64,000 nucleotides of DNA from Athripsodes cinereus (GCA_947579605.1 OX388329.1:22152299-22216298), one strand, 5' to 3'; numbered from the stretch's first letter, positions 37,852 through 50,840 are shown. Made by a program: numbers and translations. The notes: generated by a model from the sequence alone, not told the origin.

Positions 37852-38005
37852 TAATCGCCCAGCACAGGGCAGAAACCAGCCTTGTCAACTCAGAGCGTCT
37901 TTATTACCTTGTAGCACTCTACATATAATGTCCTTGTCTTAGACACAGTGTATTGTAAAAGGAAGATATCCAGGCCGTCGGAAAACAACGCTCATTTGGT
38001 TAACT
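37852..38005 (-). mobile_element. RTE-2 tail, minus, decayed
   Basis: CACAGGGCAGAAACCAGCCT to CAGGCCGTCGGAAAAC matches the copy at 36805-37025 with more substitutions. Confidence 0.5.
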
Positions 38006-38629
38006 AGTAGGTATTAGACATTCTCAAATCATGATTCAACCAAGACCATATTTTTACTATTTATTATTGTGTCAAAACCCAGAAAACCAATCAAACTGAT
38101 CTCCAGTACTGTGCAAAATGTAAAGATGTATAGTAATATCCTGCATAGTGCATCCGACAGGACACAACGCATACTCCAACAAGTATGGCATTTTTATTAT
38201 AGTACTTTTACTATACCTAACATAATAGTATTTTTTAAGGTCAATATTTTTTCAATTAGTAAGTAGGTAGATAAATGCAACCAACCTGTACATTGCACAC
38301 AGTGATATGTTATAACATTGCACATACCTTATGTCAGTACATATAAATCTATGCCTTATGTAAGGTATTTATTTAAACTAGACATCCACTACATTTTAGA
38401 TAGGTAATCATAGGTAGGTATTGATGTCATTGTACGATACCTAATAAAAATATTTACCTTATAGAAAATTAGGTATACCTACTTTCCTATTTTTTACCTG
38501 CTTGTAATATAATTCCTGCCTGTCTATGGTATAACAGATAAAATATGAATAAAATGGTCTGGACTGGGTCCTATTGTTTTAGCATGTTCTATGATTGTTG
38601 GCCCAAAAGTGTACCTACTGTTTTTTCAT

Positions 38630-38800
38630 CCACAAAGGTTCCGACGGCCTGAACGTCACAACTCACAATACACTATTCCTACGACAGCGATATCAGATGT
38701 CATGGAAAGAGATTGGCGTATTTGGCGCAAAGACGCTCCGAATGAAGATGGCTAGTTTTGGCTTTGAGCGTTGAAGGATGATTGAGTTGGGTCACTGATC
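38630..38800 (+). mobile_element. RTE-2 tail, plus, decayed
   Basis: GGTTCCGACGGCCTGAACG, CAATACACTATTCCTACGAC and GCGTTGAAGGATGATTGAG follow the RTE-2 order. Confidence 0.5.
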
Positions 38801-39942
38801 CTAGAAATAGAAATGAATTCAACTAGATTTTTTTTACCTACACGTTATTTTATATATATATATGAACATACATATCTCAGTTTTGCGTATTAGCTACACA
38901 CATTTCTGAAGACAATGTACTGAATCACTCCCGTAAAATAAAAACGTAGGTACCTACAAAGTCCTACGCAGATACCTATTACGTTTAATATTGTTATCTC
39001 ACTTTTGGGGGCTGGAACATTACATTTTCTCTGAAAACAGACAACCAATCACATTTCACCCATCCAAAACTACCCTAATAGCATAACACGCCCACAATTG
39101 TCTGCATCGGAGGGGAAGGAAATTATTATTATATCTTTTCACCCCATTTTTATTGAAAAACACGAAGCCGTAGGGTTAGTTCTGGAGTGGATAAATTATT
39201 GTTTGGCGCGATTGACAAACTGAATTGATAAAACTAGTGTGACGAAATGGCTTGTTGAGAATTTAAAATCGTTTCATGCCTTCTATTGTAGATATTTTAT
39301 TATTACTTCTACGCAGTCCTCAGAGTTTTCATACTATAATCAATACTCAAATGTTTGTGTGTTCGCGTTGTTATCATTTGATACATTTTACATACCCATA
39401 CGTAATACCTACAGTGAATTAATTAATTAATTTGATACCTAGTTTTCATAGCTTTCTAGACTAAGTTGTAATAATGTTTGTCAGTTTAAATGTTAAATCT
39501 AAAAACAAGTAAATAAGAATTCAGTAACAGAGGTTAACAAATTACAGTATTCGTTTTGATTTTATGCGTCTTCTTGGTTTGTCGGTAAATATAAAATATG
39601 TTTCAACAAGTTTTTTTTTGGTTAGGCATGTTAATTGTTATTCTTGTGTATTTACACCAAACAGCAAATAATGATTTATTCCCAATTATGGGTAATTCCT
39701 GTTGTTGAGAAGTTATTGATTTAGTCAAGTAATGTGTAAATATATACCTACTTAAAATACACACATGTATGTATACCGTACATAGGAAATACGTATTTAT
39801 ACCGGACTAATTAGCCATGTCTACCAGGAGAATAAAGTTGTCCTTGATATACCTTTTTCACAAAACGAATTTTTATAAAACTCAAAACTATTCCAAATAT
39901 AAAAGTTTACAGCAATATTTTAATATGTTTCTTGAATCAGAA

Positions 39943-40050
39943 CACTGAGAAAAATACTAACGAAATTTCACAACGATTCATTGGTCCTAATCTGATAGTA
40001 CCTACGTACCAACGATTCGTTGTGAAATTTCGTTAGTATTTTTCTCAGTG
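39943..40050. mobile_element. CACTA-type foldback MITE, copy 4 (internally deleted)
   Basis: A 108-bp internally deleted copy with perfect CACTGAGAAAAATACTAACG ends in inverted orientation, flanked by AA on both sides. It shows that the terminal 35-40 bp are the conserved part. Confidence 0.65.
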
Positions 40051-40861
40051 AAGTGGTTGCTTTTTATGATACTAAAGACCAGCTGTCTTTTCTTGAGGCT
40101 GAAAATCGATTGGTGTCTCCTTTGCAGCTATATGCACGATTCTATTTTACATGATTTCTCCAGAACCATCTCTTTTTTTCTGCATATTTTCTAAACTCAG
40201 TAGATGCGTTTCTTTTCCTGTTTTTCCCGAATTTTTAGTAAAATATCATTTTATTAATTTTTCAAATGTCAGTCGTTGTTCTATAGTCGGATACACCACG
40301 CAAAAACAATTATGAAATTATTTTTATCCAGACCTACGTAAAACCGGAATAACGCTAATCTTATTTGCGAGTAATGCGCCACTTAACCAAATATAACAGT
40401 TGGATCAGCTCTTATTCCGTGATAATAAAAACAACACTATGCCTATACTAATAATGTACGAGTAGGTAGGTATGTTTAAATTCGGTTTATTATTGTACTC
40501 AACAATAAGGAAGTCAGGATCTACTTAATGGTTTCTAATACGTGTTTCTGGATTAAGTTTATCCTTGCGGTGCTTTTATTCAGTCAGAGGATAGACATTA
40601 TAGTTATCTTACTCATATTATAATAACTGCGTTATACTTTATATTGTTGTCGCGCGCGTTGTAGTTTTTGTGAAAGTATATGCCGTGTTTTGTCAAAGTG
40701 AAGAATGTTTCTATACAAACAGAATAAATTAGTTGGTATTTAAAACATACTATGAGATATTCATAGAAGATTTAATGTTGCTCCATCGAAACATTTTCTT
40801 CTATTTCAAATACGCTCAGTGTCGAAAAACCTCACTCCTGATAGCATAAAACATTAACTTC

Positions 40862-41140
40862 TGCTTTTGTGGTCTCTAGACTTGACTACTGCAATATACT
40901 ATATGTAGGACTGCCGCAAATTCAACTGAATCGTCTACAAATGGCATTCAATAGCGTTGCAAGGCTTATTTTCCGCGAAGATAAGGGTGGCCCCATCATA
41001 CCTTTGCTGGAAAAGTTACACTGGTTAAGAGTAGGTGAAAGGGTCCAATACAAACTGTGCCTTATAGTCTACAAAACTTTGAACAAAATGGCACCTCAGT
41101 CACTTTCTGAAGTCTGTGTTCTCAAAACACCTGCAAGTAT
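40862..41140 (+). mobile_element. CR1/L2-like LINE reverse-transcriptase end, part 1
   Basis: Encodes SRLDYCNILYVGLPQIQLNR, then LLEKLHWLRVGERVQYKL and KTLNKMAPQSLSEV, the C-terminal reverse-transcriptase segment of CR1/L2-type LINEs. The frame continues after the family C insertion at 41141-41280. Confidence 0.7.
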
Positions 41141-41248
41141 GGGTTAGTTGGAAGATATCGCGCTTCTGCGATAAACTCGCCCATTGCACAATTTTTTTTG
41201 TATAGTTAAATTGAATTTTTTCATTTGTTGTTTTTTTGTGCAATAAAG

Positions 41249-41279
<31 letters not shown>

Positions 41280-41280
41280 G
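41141..41280 (+). mobile_element. family C module inside CR1/L2-like LINE
   Basis: GGGTTAGTTGGAAGATATCG with hairpin ATCGC-GCTTCT-GCGAT, a T-rich body and GTGCAATAAAG ending in (ATT)n. It splits the LINE reading frame. Confidence 0.6.
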
Positions 41281-41535
41281 ACCTCTATACGCTCAGCTAA
41301 GACCTTATCCACCAACATGCTGGACGAAAACAACAGAGCAAACAAGTCCTGATTCTATGATAGGGTTTTTGGCGTCGCAGGACCTGTCATTTGGAACCGA
41401 CTCCCCGAGGACCTCCGTAAAAACCAGCCAATTACAACGTTCAGGAGCAAGCTGAAGACTTCGCTCTTCCAACATATTTCCCGCACCCTTGAGATGGATG
41501 CTCCATTAAACGGCGCCGAATAAATCATCCAACAT
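41281..41535 (+). mobile_element. CR1/L2-like LINE end, part 2
   Basis: Continues with RPLYAQLRPYPPT and, in a shifted frame, VFGVAGPVIWNRLPEDLR then TTFRSKLKTSLFQH. It ends in (ATA)n near 41540. Together with 40862-41140 it is one truncated LINE cut in two. Confidence 0.65.
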
Positions 41536-44039
41536 AATAATAATAATATCTATGTATATTTACCTATTGTAGATACATGCAATGTTCACAGTGAAGTCTC
41601 CGGAATAGGTTTCTCTTCTTTTCTACAATGCTTCAGGTGTTTTGTTGAACGCAATAAGTTATTCGTATAACATCAAATATAAAACTGTTGGCATATTCGA
41701 TAAGCATTGATAAAGTACCTATGCCATGCATCCTGGGTAACACATTTTCATTGCTATAAATATGGTGAGATTTTGAATACAAATCGACTGTCCAGACCCG
41801 TAACTCAACAAGTAGAAATGTCATACATTTGAAAAATTGTCTATTTTGTAATTTTGGTATATTTATATTATGCTTATTATAATTATTTGAGATCTGTAAT
41901 CTTATGTAGTTTTAATAATATGCACATGCTCTAAACTAATACTTACTTTTTAATTTATATACATATACATAGATAACTATAGTATTACATACAAACTACA
42001 TTATTGTAATTAGGCACGAGTAAAAACCTTTTATAACGAATAATTTTCTTTATAAATTGAATAAGGTGTATAGGTACTTCTAATGATTTATAAATAAGAT
42101 AAAATACTATGCATATGAAGCAGAAATATAATATATTAATCAGTTCACTATTCGTCCATTATTTCTACCACCAGGACTACACTCTCGATGCGACTAGACG
42201 AACCTCCTACTTTTAGAACAAATCTGCAATAAATGCAAATGCATACCTATTATGACGACGGCAGGTAAATTATGAAAACATAATTATTATATCCAGGATT
42301 TCGGAAACATTTAATCGATTTTGTTCATGTATATCATAAAGTATTGCATAATATTCTTAACTTATTATGCTGATTATACGACAATCTGATTTGGTTTAAT
42401 TTAACAATTACAGTATTATACTGTCTCAAAATCTCTCCATATTATTTATTTATTTATCACTTGTACACGGCGTGAGCCTTTTACACGTTAAACATATAAC
42501 AAATTAAAAAAAAAACAATTTGACAGACAATAATAATAAAAATGATAAAAAATGAATTGGTACAAATTTATAAAAATAAACATTAAGATGCAACAAAAAT
42601 ATGTACTTAGTAGTAATTTGAACAAAATAACAATAGTATCAGAATAAAACAATTAGATCAATTTATACAGAGATTGGACAAAATTTGATGAATACAAACA
42701 ATAAAAGACAAAATGTCATATACAAATTAAACAAAAACAAAATTAAAATAAATATCCATTTAGAATAGTCCAAGATAATAATAGTCAAATTCATCAGATT
42801 TCAAATATATGTCAAAAAAAATTGAATCATCAATAAACAACACATAAATTAAAACATATAAATAGGTTATGAAATAATATTTAAAATTCGAAATAATAAT
42901 AATAATAAATAATTGATAATAATATTAATAAGCAATGGACAGGTGATTAATAAAAATTAAAATCGTGAATTGATATTCAATTATGTATGTTCTTTTTATT
43001 CAGTGATTCTATTGTAGATTCTATCATAGTACCTCTATATTCAAACATAATTTCAAATTAGAATGAAAATACTTTCATTATCTTTAAATATCTATTTCCA
43101 CCATACTTATACTCCGATAAGAGGAGGAGTCAGCGGACTAATTTTACACGTAATTGATATACTTAAGTTGTTTTAACTAGCACAGGACAGGAAAACCTGC
43201 ACCGACTCAAAGAGAAGGACGTAATTGTAAATCGTCATTACGCGCAATATTAGAATTGGAGGATGAGATCGTAACAAGAAGTAGGTATTTGTGTATAAAA
43301 ATCAATGTATCAAAATTACGTAGAGTTCGTTATTTATGCCTCAGTCGATACGCCCATAAACTTTCACTTCATTGAAATATTCTTTATATCAGAATTCTTT
43401 ATATCGGTTGTTAGTTTGGTAGGACTACAGTTTGTAGCACAGCCGTTTGTAAAGATTGTAAAGTGAGTTGGGGTTCAAGACAGTTAAAGGGAAATGTGTT
43501 AGCCGTCATTTGGTTGACAGCTGTCAGAGGATAATTTAGAAGAGGACACTGTATGTATTATTACTATACGGTTCACTATACGAATCACATCAGTCGCCTA
43601 CTAAATGCTGCTTCCGACGGGAATATTGGTGTTCTCTTATTACATGATGCTCACTTTCAAATCTTATAAATCTACATAAGATTACATAGGTATCTGTACA
43701 AAGATAATATTAGGTATAAAAAGCTGTCCCCCTAAACCATTTCAGCTTTTCATACAAGTGGAGTAATCAGTAAGCCAACAATCATATTGTACGACTTATC
43801 GTTTACTGTAAAGTAATATTTATGGTTTTTATTTGAAATTTATTATGGTCAACGTTGTTCATGTTGAATTATTATAATAAAATAAAATACTAATATTTAG
43901 TATTTCCACAGTGATTTAACCAATCACGAGCCTGCTTTTACTGTTATCATCGCTTACTTAAAGTTCTTTATGTTAGCTTGATGATGAGAGCGAAAGCTCT
44001 TAAATGTTGCTGTGAAAGTAGGTACTAAATAAAGGTGTT
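41536..44039. other. AT-rich intergenic DNA
   Basis: 42440-42960 starts with (TTTA)n and is A-rich, possibly a reversed LINE tail. The remainder has no supportable feature. Confidence 0.35.
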
Positions 44040-44127
44040 TTGTATTATTGTAGTTGACCTTTTATGGTTTTGACAGGTATACAGGATGTGAAATACTCAA
44101 GTATAAGTAGGAAAGAGACCATTAGCT
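44040..44127 (+). repeat. family L dispersed repeat, copy 1
   Basis: CCTTTTATGGTTTTGACAGG and TACAGGATGTGAAATACT parallel 50685-50720. A further shared segment (TTTTCTGAGAAAATTAGTAC at 44281) follows the SINE-A fragment. Confidence 0.35.
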
Positions 44128-44235
44128 TTTAGCTTACTTTGAAAGGTGTATAAGATTGTATTATATTCGGGCTTAAACAAAACCAATACCAAAACAAAAT
44201 GACAAAAACCCAGATATAGCTTTAAAAAATGTCAT
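44128..44235 (+). mobile_element. SINE-A, 5'-truncated and diverged
   Basis: TTTTAGCTTACTTTGAAAGG and AAAACCCAGATATAGC match the SINE-A body. Head and boxes are missing. Confidence 0.45.
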
Positions 44236-44540
44236 GGAGTGAATCAGCAATAATATTATCCAAATTAATTTGGGAAAATGTTTTCTGAGAAAATTAGTAC
44301 TGCCTTACTAGTTTATATACTAATTACCACATATGTAATTATGTAGGTTAAAGATAGGATTTTGAAATATTTCATAATTTTTTAGAACTAGCTCATATTT
44401 ACTTCTGGAGGTAAACTATCCTTTCCCCATACAAAGTTTGTGTATTTTTCTACTATTTTCGAGATATTCACTATGTCGGTATTTAGGTAGTAGAATTCCA
44501 TAGCGAAATAAATAAAACAAGTGTTTTATTCTACTGATTT

Positions 44541-44597
44541 ATTCGACGAGAGAGACGTCTTTCGTCTTATTAGGACATTGTCAATCAAGATTAAATA
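44541..44597 (+). repeat. family I motif copy
   Basis: ACGAGAGAGACGTCTTTCGT, CTTATTAGGACATTGTCAAT and AAGATTAAATAC. Confidence 0.4.
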
Positions 44598-44926
44598 CAG
44601 AAAAAAATATTTGTTTTATTTATTTCGCTATTTTCGAGATCTTTCTTCCAACTGCTCCAGTTTAATACCCTTCCCCCTCCTTCTCTAGGTCTTAACATAA
44701 TATAAACAAAGATCGTGTGATAGAACGGTAATAAATTGGCGTTAAAGTTCTTCTGATGCTTGAGGTTGATCAATAACAGTCGATGCATTACATACTTATA
44801 TGCGTAAAGTAAACCGAATTCTCTGAAATGCATCAGTATATAAACATTTCATATATTTTAATACAAACTTGTATACGAATACAATTTTGAACGTTCGACA
44901 TAAGTAGGTATATATATATCCTATAA

Positions 44927-45068
44927 TGTGGTGTTCACATTTGGCGAATATCGCTAGGACTCCAAAATATCGTCAGCCATTTGAATAATGTGAACAAAAT
45001 AACAGCTAGTCTGAAACGATAAAAAAACTAGTGAAAACGATATCGTCTCATCGTCTCAAGTTGACCAT
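44927..45068 (-). mobile_element. Harbinger-like element, terminal fragment
   Basis: A 142-bp fragment starting TGTGGTGTTCACATTTGGCG after TAA. It contains the subterminal GTGAACAAAATAACAGCTAG block of the family, inverted relative to copy 1. Confidence 0.5.
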
Positions 45069-46414
45069 AGAATAATAAATATACTAAAGTATAGAAGCCA
45101 AGCTGCATACAAATAAATCGTTCTATGGAAGTTCACAGGGAAAGCCCCATCTCTGTGTGGGGTACGCACAGCTGAGTTTCGCTTTCGCTGTAGGCGGGAA
45201 ATTTCAAATTTTGTAGATATTGAAGCTCTTTGGATGTGTCGTGTTGTTGTCATCTTGTTTCCTGACATGTCACCACACCATAATGGCGTCGTGAAATTTC
45301 AAGAAACAAGAAAACAACAACATGGCACACCCAAAAACACTTCAATAACTGTAAATTATAAAGCACATGAAAGTCTGCGACATATTCTCCTTATTTTTAC
45401 TGAACGTGAATAAAACTATAAGACATACCATATAGGTATTACTAAAACAATATTTATACCAAAGTTAACTATGTATTTGTATAAATATGGCTAAGAACAT
45501 GACAAAATTGAATCATCTTCATTAATAAATCTAAATATTATTGGATATTTTAAGTTTCTTATTCACATTCAACATGTTATATCAAGGAAATGAACTATAG
45601 AATAGGAAACTATTGAAAAAAATATTATGTTGAGAATATTGTTTATTAAACATCTTTTCATCATAATTTGTGAAAGGAAAAATCATTTGTGTTATATATC
45701 GAACAAATTTAGATAATATTAATGAAAGAAAATATAGAGATTTACTTTTAATTGATGCAGAATCACAAAATCTTGTAACGACGCACGTGGACTTTTTCTA
45801 AGTACTTCCATGTCCGCAACAATATAAGTTTTAGCTGCCTTGTCAACAATTCGACATAATAAATATTCTGTCTATATTCCATAGATCTGAAACAATAATA
45901 ACATCATATTATTTTCCAATTTAAAACTAATATAAACTAACAAAAAACTCACAGAAATCTATTTCAACTTAATATGGAAAGTCATGTATGTATATTATTA
46001 TGTTAATATGTTTTACACACCTGTGTTCTGTATCGCCTCATTGTTTTAATTATGTGTATTTTCTTCAAGAACAATATTACTATTTAATACGAAAAAAAAC
46101 GGCATTTTCATCAAAAAAATGTTATTAAATGCAAATGCGTGATATCTTGACACTTGTGAAAAATAACAAAATGGTAGTCATAAAACCATGGAAACTGAAA
46201 AACCTAACCATAGTTGAATTCGTTCTTTGAAAATTTTTGCAATAGACAATAATAATTCTAGGAAAAAAGTACTTACCTAGAAAAATTAGTATGTATACTA
46301 ACGCCATCTACCAGAACCCCTCACTCCCTCAGTAAGTATTGCATTCTCCATAGATTTTAATTTTGTATGGCAGCTTGAAGGGCCTGCACCTTTCAATATT
46401 TTAGTTTGGTGGAG
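45069..46414. other. AT-rich intergenic DNA
   Basis: No coding domain or element ends were recognised between the two Harbinger-like fragments. Confidence 0.4.
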
Positions 46415-46777
46415 CGATTCGCGCATGCGTAGATGTACGCGGCGTCCGTATCTATGGTAAAAACTTTATAGCCTATAAATTTTATAATGTTTTCCGCTTC
46501 GTGACAGCTATTATCTTTGTTGTTGGTTTGTTTCCTTCATTGAAAGGCGCCTTATAACCTCTACTATAACATTTTCGACTAAAAATAAACACTTTGCGAT
46601 CTTCATCTCAACGTCCGCCATTTTGAAAACAATGTCAATATCAGAACGCATCTGACAGATCGTTTCTATATCGGTGGACTGTGTGACGATCAATGGGTGC
46701 CCGTCGAATTTTGTTTTTTCGCCTGGCGATATATTTTTAAATTCGCCTGGCGATATTCGCCAAATGTGAACACCCCA
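46415..46777 (-). mobile_element. Harbinger-like element, truncated minus copy
   Basis: A reverse copy of the 3534-4073 element ending TGTGAACACCCCA, followed by TAA. It lacks the opposite end. The MADVEM remnant frame is still open (minus strand, about 46511-46620). Confidence 0.55.
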
Positions 46778-47534
46778 TAATACTCATAGTAATAAGCTAT
46801 CAAACTGAGCAATTGCAATAATTACCTGTTGAAAAACATTAATGTTTACTTTGAAGAGAAATGCATCGGTTTTGTTTACATTGAACGCTTCACGTACCTA
46901 TGTATGTATGTATATCCAAAGTTGCTTACATAAAGTGACTGCAGGGCTGTTTTGATTCACACGAATCTGTTTAATGTTTCTCTCACAACAACGATAATTT
47001 TTCATATATTATTATTTTCGATGAATACCGAGAACATCTTTGGATGTTTAATACGATGAACCTACCTACTTAAGTTCAATATAAAATGATTATTTGTAAA
47101 TTTCAAACCAAGTACCTACCTCTAGGTACTTATCTACCTAGTTGGGAATGCCTCGATACATACCTTATTACATAGATAGAAATATGTATTACATGATTGG
47201 AAGAATTCAATGAATGTGAAGTCGTACTTATTTATAACTTTGTCTTAATAAATAGAAATCGCTAGAATGTTTGAGGAATTATAAATACCATCAGATTTAA
47301 GTATTTATGACAATTTGACAATAATAAATAATATTCGTAGTTAGATAGAAGAAATCACTTCATAGTAATATATCGACCCAATATTTTAAATTTTGTATTC
47401 TTTTGCTAACACTGGTATATAAAGATAATGAACAATAAAAATATTCATAGCCTAAGTGTCTGATAATTGCGTTGGCTGGAAATATTATTGACAAAACACT
47501 AATCCATATTATTTAGATTAGAAATCTGCTACTA

Positions 47535-47660
47535 CTACTATCACGGCATATCCCACAAGTGGGGTAGCTAGTAGATCAGCTGCATGTAATAAACATGCCA
47601 GCTGTCTTCCTCGTGCCAACAAAAATTAAAACATTCAGGATGACTCATCGCTGAACCTAA
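47535..47660 (+). repeat. family B repeat
   Basis: CTATCACGGCATATCCCACA, AGTGGGGTAGCTAGTAGATC and AACATGCCAGCTGTCTTCC, just upstream of the piggyBac-like element. Confidence 0.6.
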
Positions 47661-48114
47661 GATAAATCAAAATAAATAAATTTTGCAAACAAAATAATGT
47701 CATATCAATTAATCTTAACACATTCATTGCTGAGAACGCGCCAGGCGCGTACAAGGAAATCTCGCTAAGTGCTGAGTACGCGCCTCGCGCGGACATTAAA
47801 AAAAAGCATTTTATTATGAAAAAAATTGTCAGCTTTATATCTACGCACAAAATAATTACCTCAGCATATAGGCTGTGTCAAGTATTCCTTTGCTAACCAT
47901 CGAGTGTGGGCAGTACAGGTCATAGTTCGTGGTCGTATAATATAAAGGTGCATACACACGGCGGTACTCGTAGAGTGGTAGTAATTTTTGCTGCACGTCC
48001 GTATTTACTTCCGTGAATTTACGAAAGTGAATTTTTGTGTGACATTTATTTCGATATAAATTTATTTTATTTTTATTTTAGTGTGCGATTTTTTATTTGA
48101 CTCTTATGTAGTGA

Positions 48115-48470
48115 AGTGTTGTTCATCCATATCGATCTATTCCCTAACGCCATATCCCAAATGGGGTAGGCAGAGAGAACGGACCGCCATATAGATCTGT
48201 CCTTATGTACTTCTTTCGATTCTTCTACAGTCATACAATTTCTCATGCACGCACGTCGGTTTCTCTTACTCAAAACACGGCCATCCTTGAAAATTTATCT
48301 ACATGATCAAGCCATTAGGTTCTCGGACGCCCGCGCTTCCTCACACCCCTCCTTTCAGATAAGTATATCTACTTTGTCATTCTTTCCTCTTCCATTCGTT
48401 CTACATAAGCAAACCAAACCACACCACATTAATCCATACCACACACAAATTCAATTTTCTACGTCGTTAT
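48115..48470 (-). mobile_element. RTE-1 fragment inserted in piggyBac-like element
   Basis: The minus strand encodes NRRACMRNCMTVEESKE and WRSVLSAYPIWDMAL, clearly the RTE-1 C-terminus with decayed upstream sequence. Similar text, CTCTTATGTAGTG and GTTGTTCATCCATAT before it, and CTCTTATTTATATA and GTTGTTTATCCATAT after it, may be a long target duplication. Confidence 0.6.
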
Positions 48471-48744
48471 TTATTATATTATTTAGATTTTTCCGTGAAT
48501 TTATAAAAAAAAAAATTGTGAACTCTTATTTATATAATGGTTGTTTATCCATATTCCATACCATGTATAAATTTAATTTTGTACTTTCGTGACTTTATCC
48601 AAAAAATGGTTTGGTCTCCTTGTCCGAAAAGAGCCAGAATAGAAAACATGAGTTTACGAGTGACAACAGCGACTATGAGATGTACGGAATCTGAATCCGA
48701 ATCCAATGTTACATATGATAAAATGAATGTTATTATACTATAAC

Positions 48745-49118
48745 TATGATACTTCTCAGTGTCATAGAAGGATTTTGGATGTCAAATGGTATGAATATGG
48801 CACAAATGATGCTGTGCGCCGGCGCATACGGCAGAGATCTGTAATATCCGTGATATAGGAGAAGATGGTCCTGGCTGGGACATGTTCTGAGAATGGCCAA
48901 TGATAGTTGGCTAAATATAGCACTGTTTGTCCGTCCGCAAGGGTTCCGTTGGCCCGGGCGTTCCTCTTTCACAATACACCATTCCTATGACAATGACATC
49001 GGAGCGCATGGAATATCGTAGAAAGAGGTGACGCAATTAGCGCAGATACGCTATGAATGGAGAAGGCTGGTTTCTACCATGTGCTCCCGAGAGGAGCGTT
49101 GAGGGCGATGAATGAATG
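48745..49118 (+). mobile_element. RTE-like LINE (RTE-2) tail inserted in piggyBac-like element
   Basis: Encodes RRWSWLGHVLRMANDSW and, further on, WRRLVSTMCSREER, the typical post-reverse-transcriptase region. It ends in (GAAT)n at 49105-49118. It splits the piggyBac-like element. Confidence 0.65.
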
Positions 49119-49505
49119 AAATGCCATCTTCATTTAGGGATAACATATCTACAACGTCGCCGTCATTGTCTCCTGCATCTGTCTCTATCGCAGGTAGCGA
49201 ATGTAGACAATGGTCAGATTCTCCGAAATCTTCAAATACTCTACCATTCACAGGAAATCCAGGTAATAAAATCAATATAGAAACAAAAGTACCTATTGAT
49301 TATTTCAATGTTATTGCCAATGAGGAGTTTTATGACTTATTTGTAAAAGAAACAAATACTTACGCTGTTGTAGTATGTATCAGAGGGAGAAAAAATACGA
49401 ATTACTTACTCGATGGAGAGACATGACAATTGAAGAATTTAAAATCTTTTTAGGTATATTGTTCCATATAGGTAAAATAATAACCAACAGGATTACTGAT
49501 TACGG
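49112..49505 (+). pseudogene. piggyBac-like transposase, N-terminal fragment with frameshift
   Basis: Translation gives an acidic/Ser-rich leader, then LPFTGNPGNKINIETKVPID, YFNVIANEEFYDLFVKETNT and, after a frameshift near 49370, RWRDMTIEEFKIFLGILFHI. This is the recognisable start of the piggyBac DDD transposase domain. The catalytic aspartates would lie downstream and are absent. The preceding 370 bp are an inserted RTE tail, so the original start is cut off. Confidence 0.65.
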
Positions 49506-49651
49506 GAAGAAGTATAAGCTTTTTTTATTTGGCGGCTCTTTCACAGTATATTATGTAATTTTTAATTTTTTTAGATTTCTTCGTCATATGTATATAAAAA
49601 AACAACAAATATCGAGTAGATGTGAAAAAGATTTTATATTTTTGCTATTCT

Positions 49652-49775
49652 GTTCCTTCACAGCATATTAATGGGGTAGCCAGCGGACTAACTGCGTGTA
49701 ATGAACATGCAGATTGTTCCCTCCACGCCAGTAAAAATAAGCCATTCAGGACGGGCGGCATGCCTAATCGCTGAA
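49652..49775 (+). repeat. family B repeat
   Basis: TTCACAGCATATTAATGGGG, AACTGCGTGTAATGAACATG and GGACGGGCGGCATGCC. It lies where the piggyBac-like element loses its 3' part. Confidence 0.5.
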
Positions 49776-50020
49776 TTGTAGATTTCAATTATGATATATG
49801 CGAGGCTTGCTAACACCTGACCCCCTAGACAAACACGCACTTGGCGACCGACTAGAATTTTCGACAGCAAGCGCAACAATAGCGCATAATTTCACGGTAC
49901 ATGTAGATAGATTTTCGAAAAGTTTACCTGTAGTCGATTGCTAAGTACGGTTTGTCTACGGCCCCTTACCCTTATTTGTTCCGAAAATACGTTTGATTTT
50001 TTTTATTGGAAAATAAATAA

Positions 50021-50132
50021 ACCTTTGCGATAAACTCGCTCTCTATAAATTGATTCCATTTGATGTTTTTTTATTTATGTGTAATGGGAGATATTTATCG
50101 TCAATGTAAGTAAAAAATAAGTAAATAAATAT
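50021..50132 (+). mobile_element. family C, 5'-truncated
   Basis: CTTTGCGATAAACTCGCTCT to an (AATA)n-like end. Confidence 0.4.
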
Positions 50133-50659
50133 ATGATAGTTCAAGTTGTGCGGATGCGGATATTCTATATCAGCAAAATTATGATTGGTGTGAATGTGCC
50201 TTTACGGCAGTTTGTGGTGCGAAGGCGCCTTTACTACGGCTCGCATACAAAATACACATGTTATTTATTTCGCGGTCAACAGATACTGGAACATTGTGAG
50301 TGATTTTTATACATACGCGCGGGCAGATAAACCTTATGACAACAATTTCCAATAGTTTTTTAGAGAAAAAAATCATTATTTTCCGTTTTATTTTAGATAT
50401 AAACAAGGCATTATTTTCAGCATATCACCAGATTTCTTTAAAATACTTCGCAATGAATGTGTTAAAAAGCGTTGGTCATATCATCTCCCTCTTATCCCTA
50501 GTTGTAGGCGCATTTATAATAAAAAAAATGTTGCTGTTGATTTAAATATATTGGTGATCCACATTTTTGAAGTGCACCTTTTTACAACAATGATCGCTTA
50601 TCACCACAGTTTGTTCATATTGGTACATAATAGGTAGCTTATGTGTTGCAGGCCTTGAA

Positions 50660-50840
50660 GGACATTGATTTACATTGCAGATGCCCTTTTATGGCTTTGT
50701 TTGATATATCGGATGTGCAATACATAACATCTAAACATCAAAATATTATGGAGTAAAACATAATATATTGTTGTTATAGTCACTAATTTTGAAACATTTT
50801 CCTGAGAAAATTAATACGTACTAGTCCATATTATAATATA
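50660..50840 (+). repeat. family L dispersed repeat, copy 2
   Basis: CCTTTTATGGCTTTGTTTG, ATCGGATGTGCAATACA and TTTTCCTGAGAAAATTAATA, in the same order as 44040-44340. Confidence 0.35.

Larger units (their letters stand above)
47719..49600 (+). mobile_element. piggyBac-like element, broken and 3'-truncated
   Basis: A TTAA at 47715-47718 is followed by CACATTCATTGCTGAGAACG and two direct subterminal repeats (TGAGAACGCGCCAGGCGCG and TGAGTACGCGCCTCGCGCG), a layout common in piggyBac-like ends. A piggyBac transposase N-terminal part follows at 49112-49505. RTE fragments interrupt it at 48115-48470 and 48745-49118. No second TTAA end is seen; a B repeat begins near 49652. Confidence 0.6.

Noticed and set aside
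49051..49275. 74-codon minus frame
   Set aside because: It is antisense to the RTE-2 tail and the piggyBac-like transposase.
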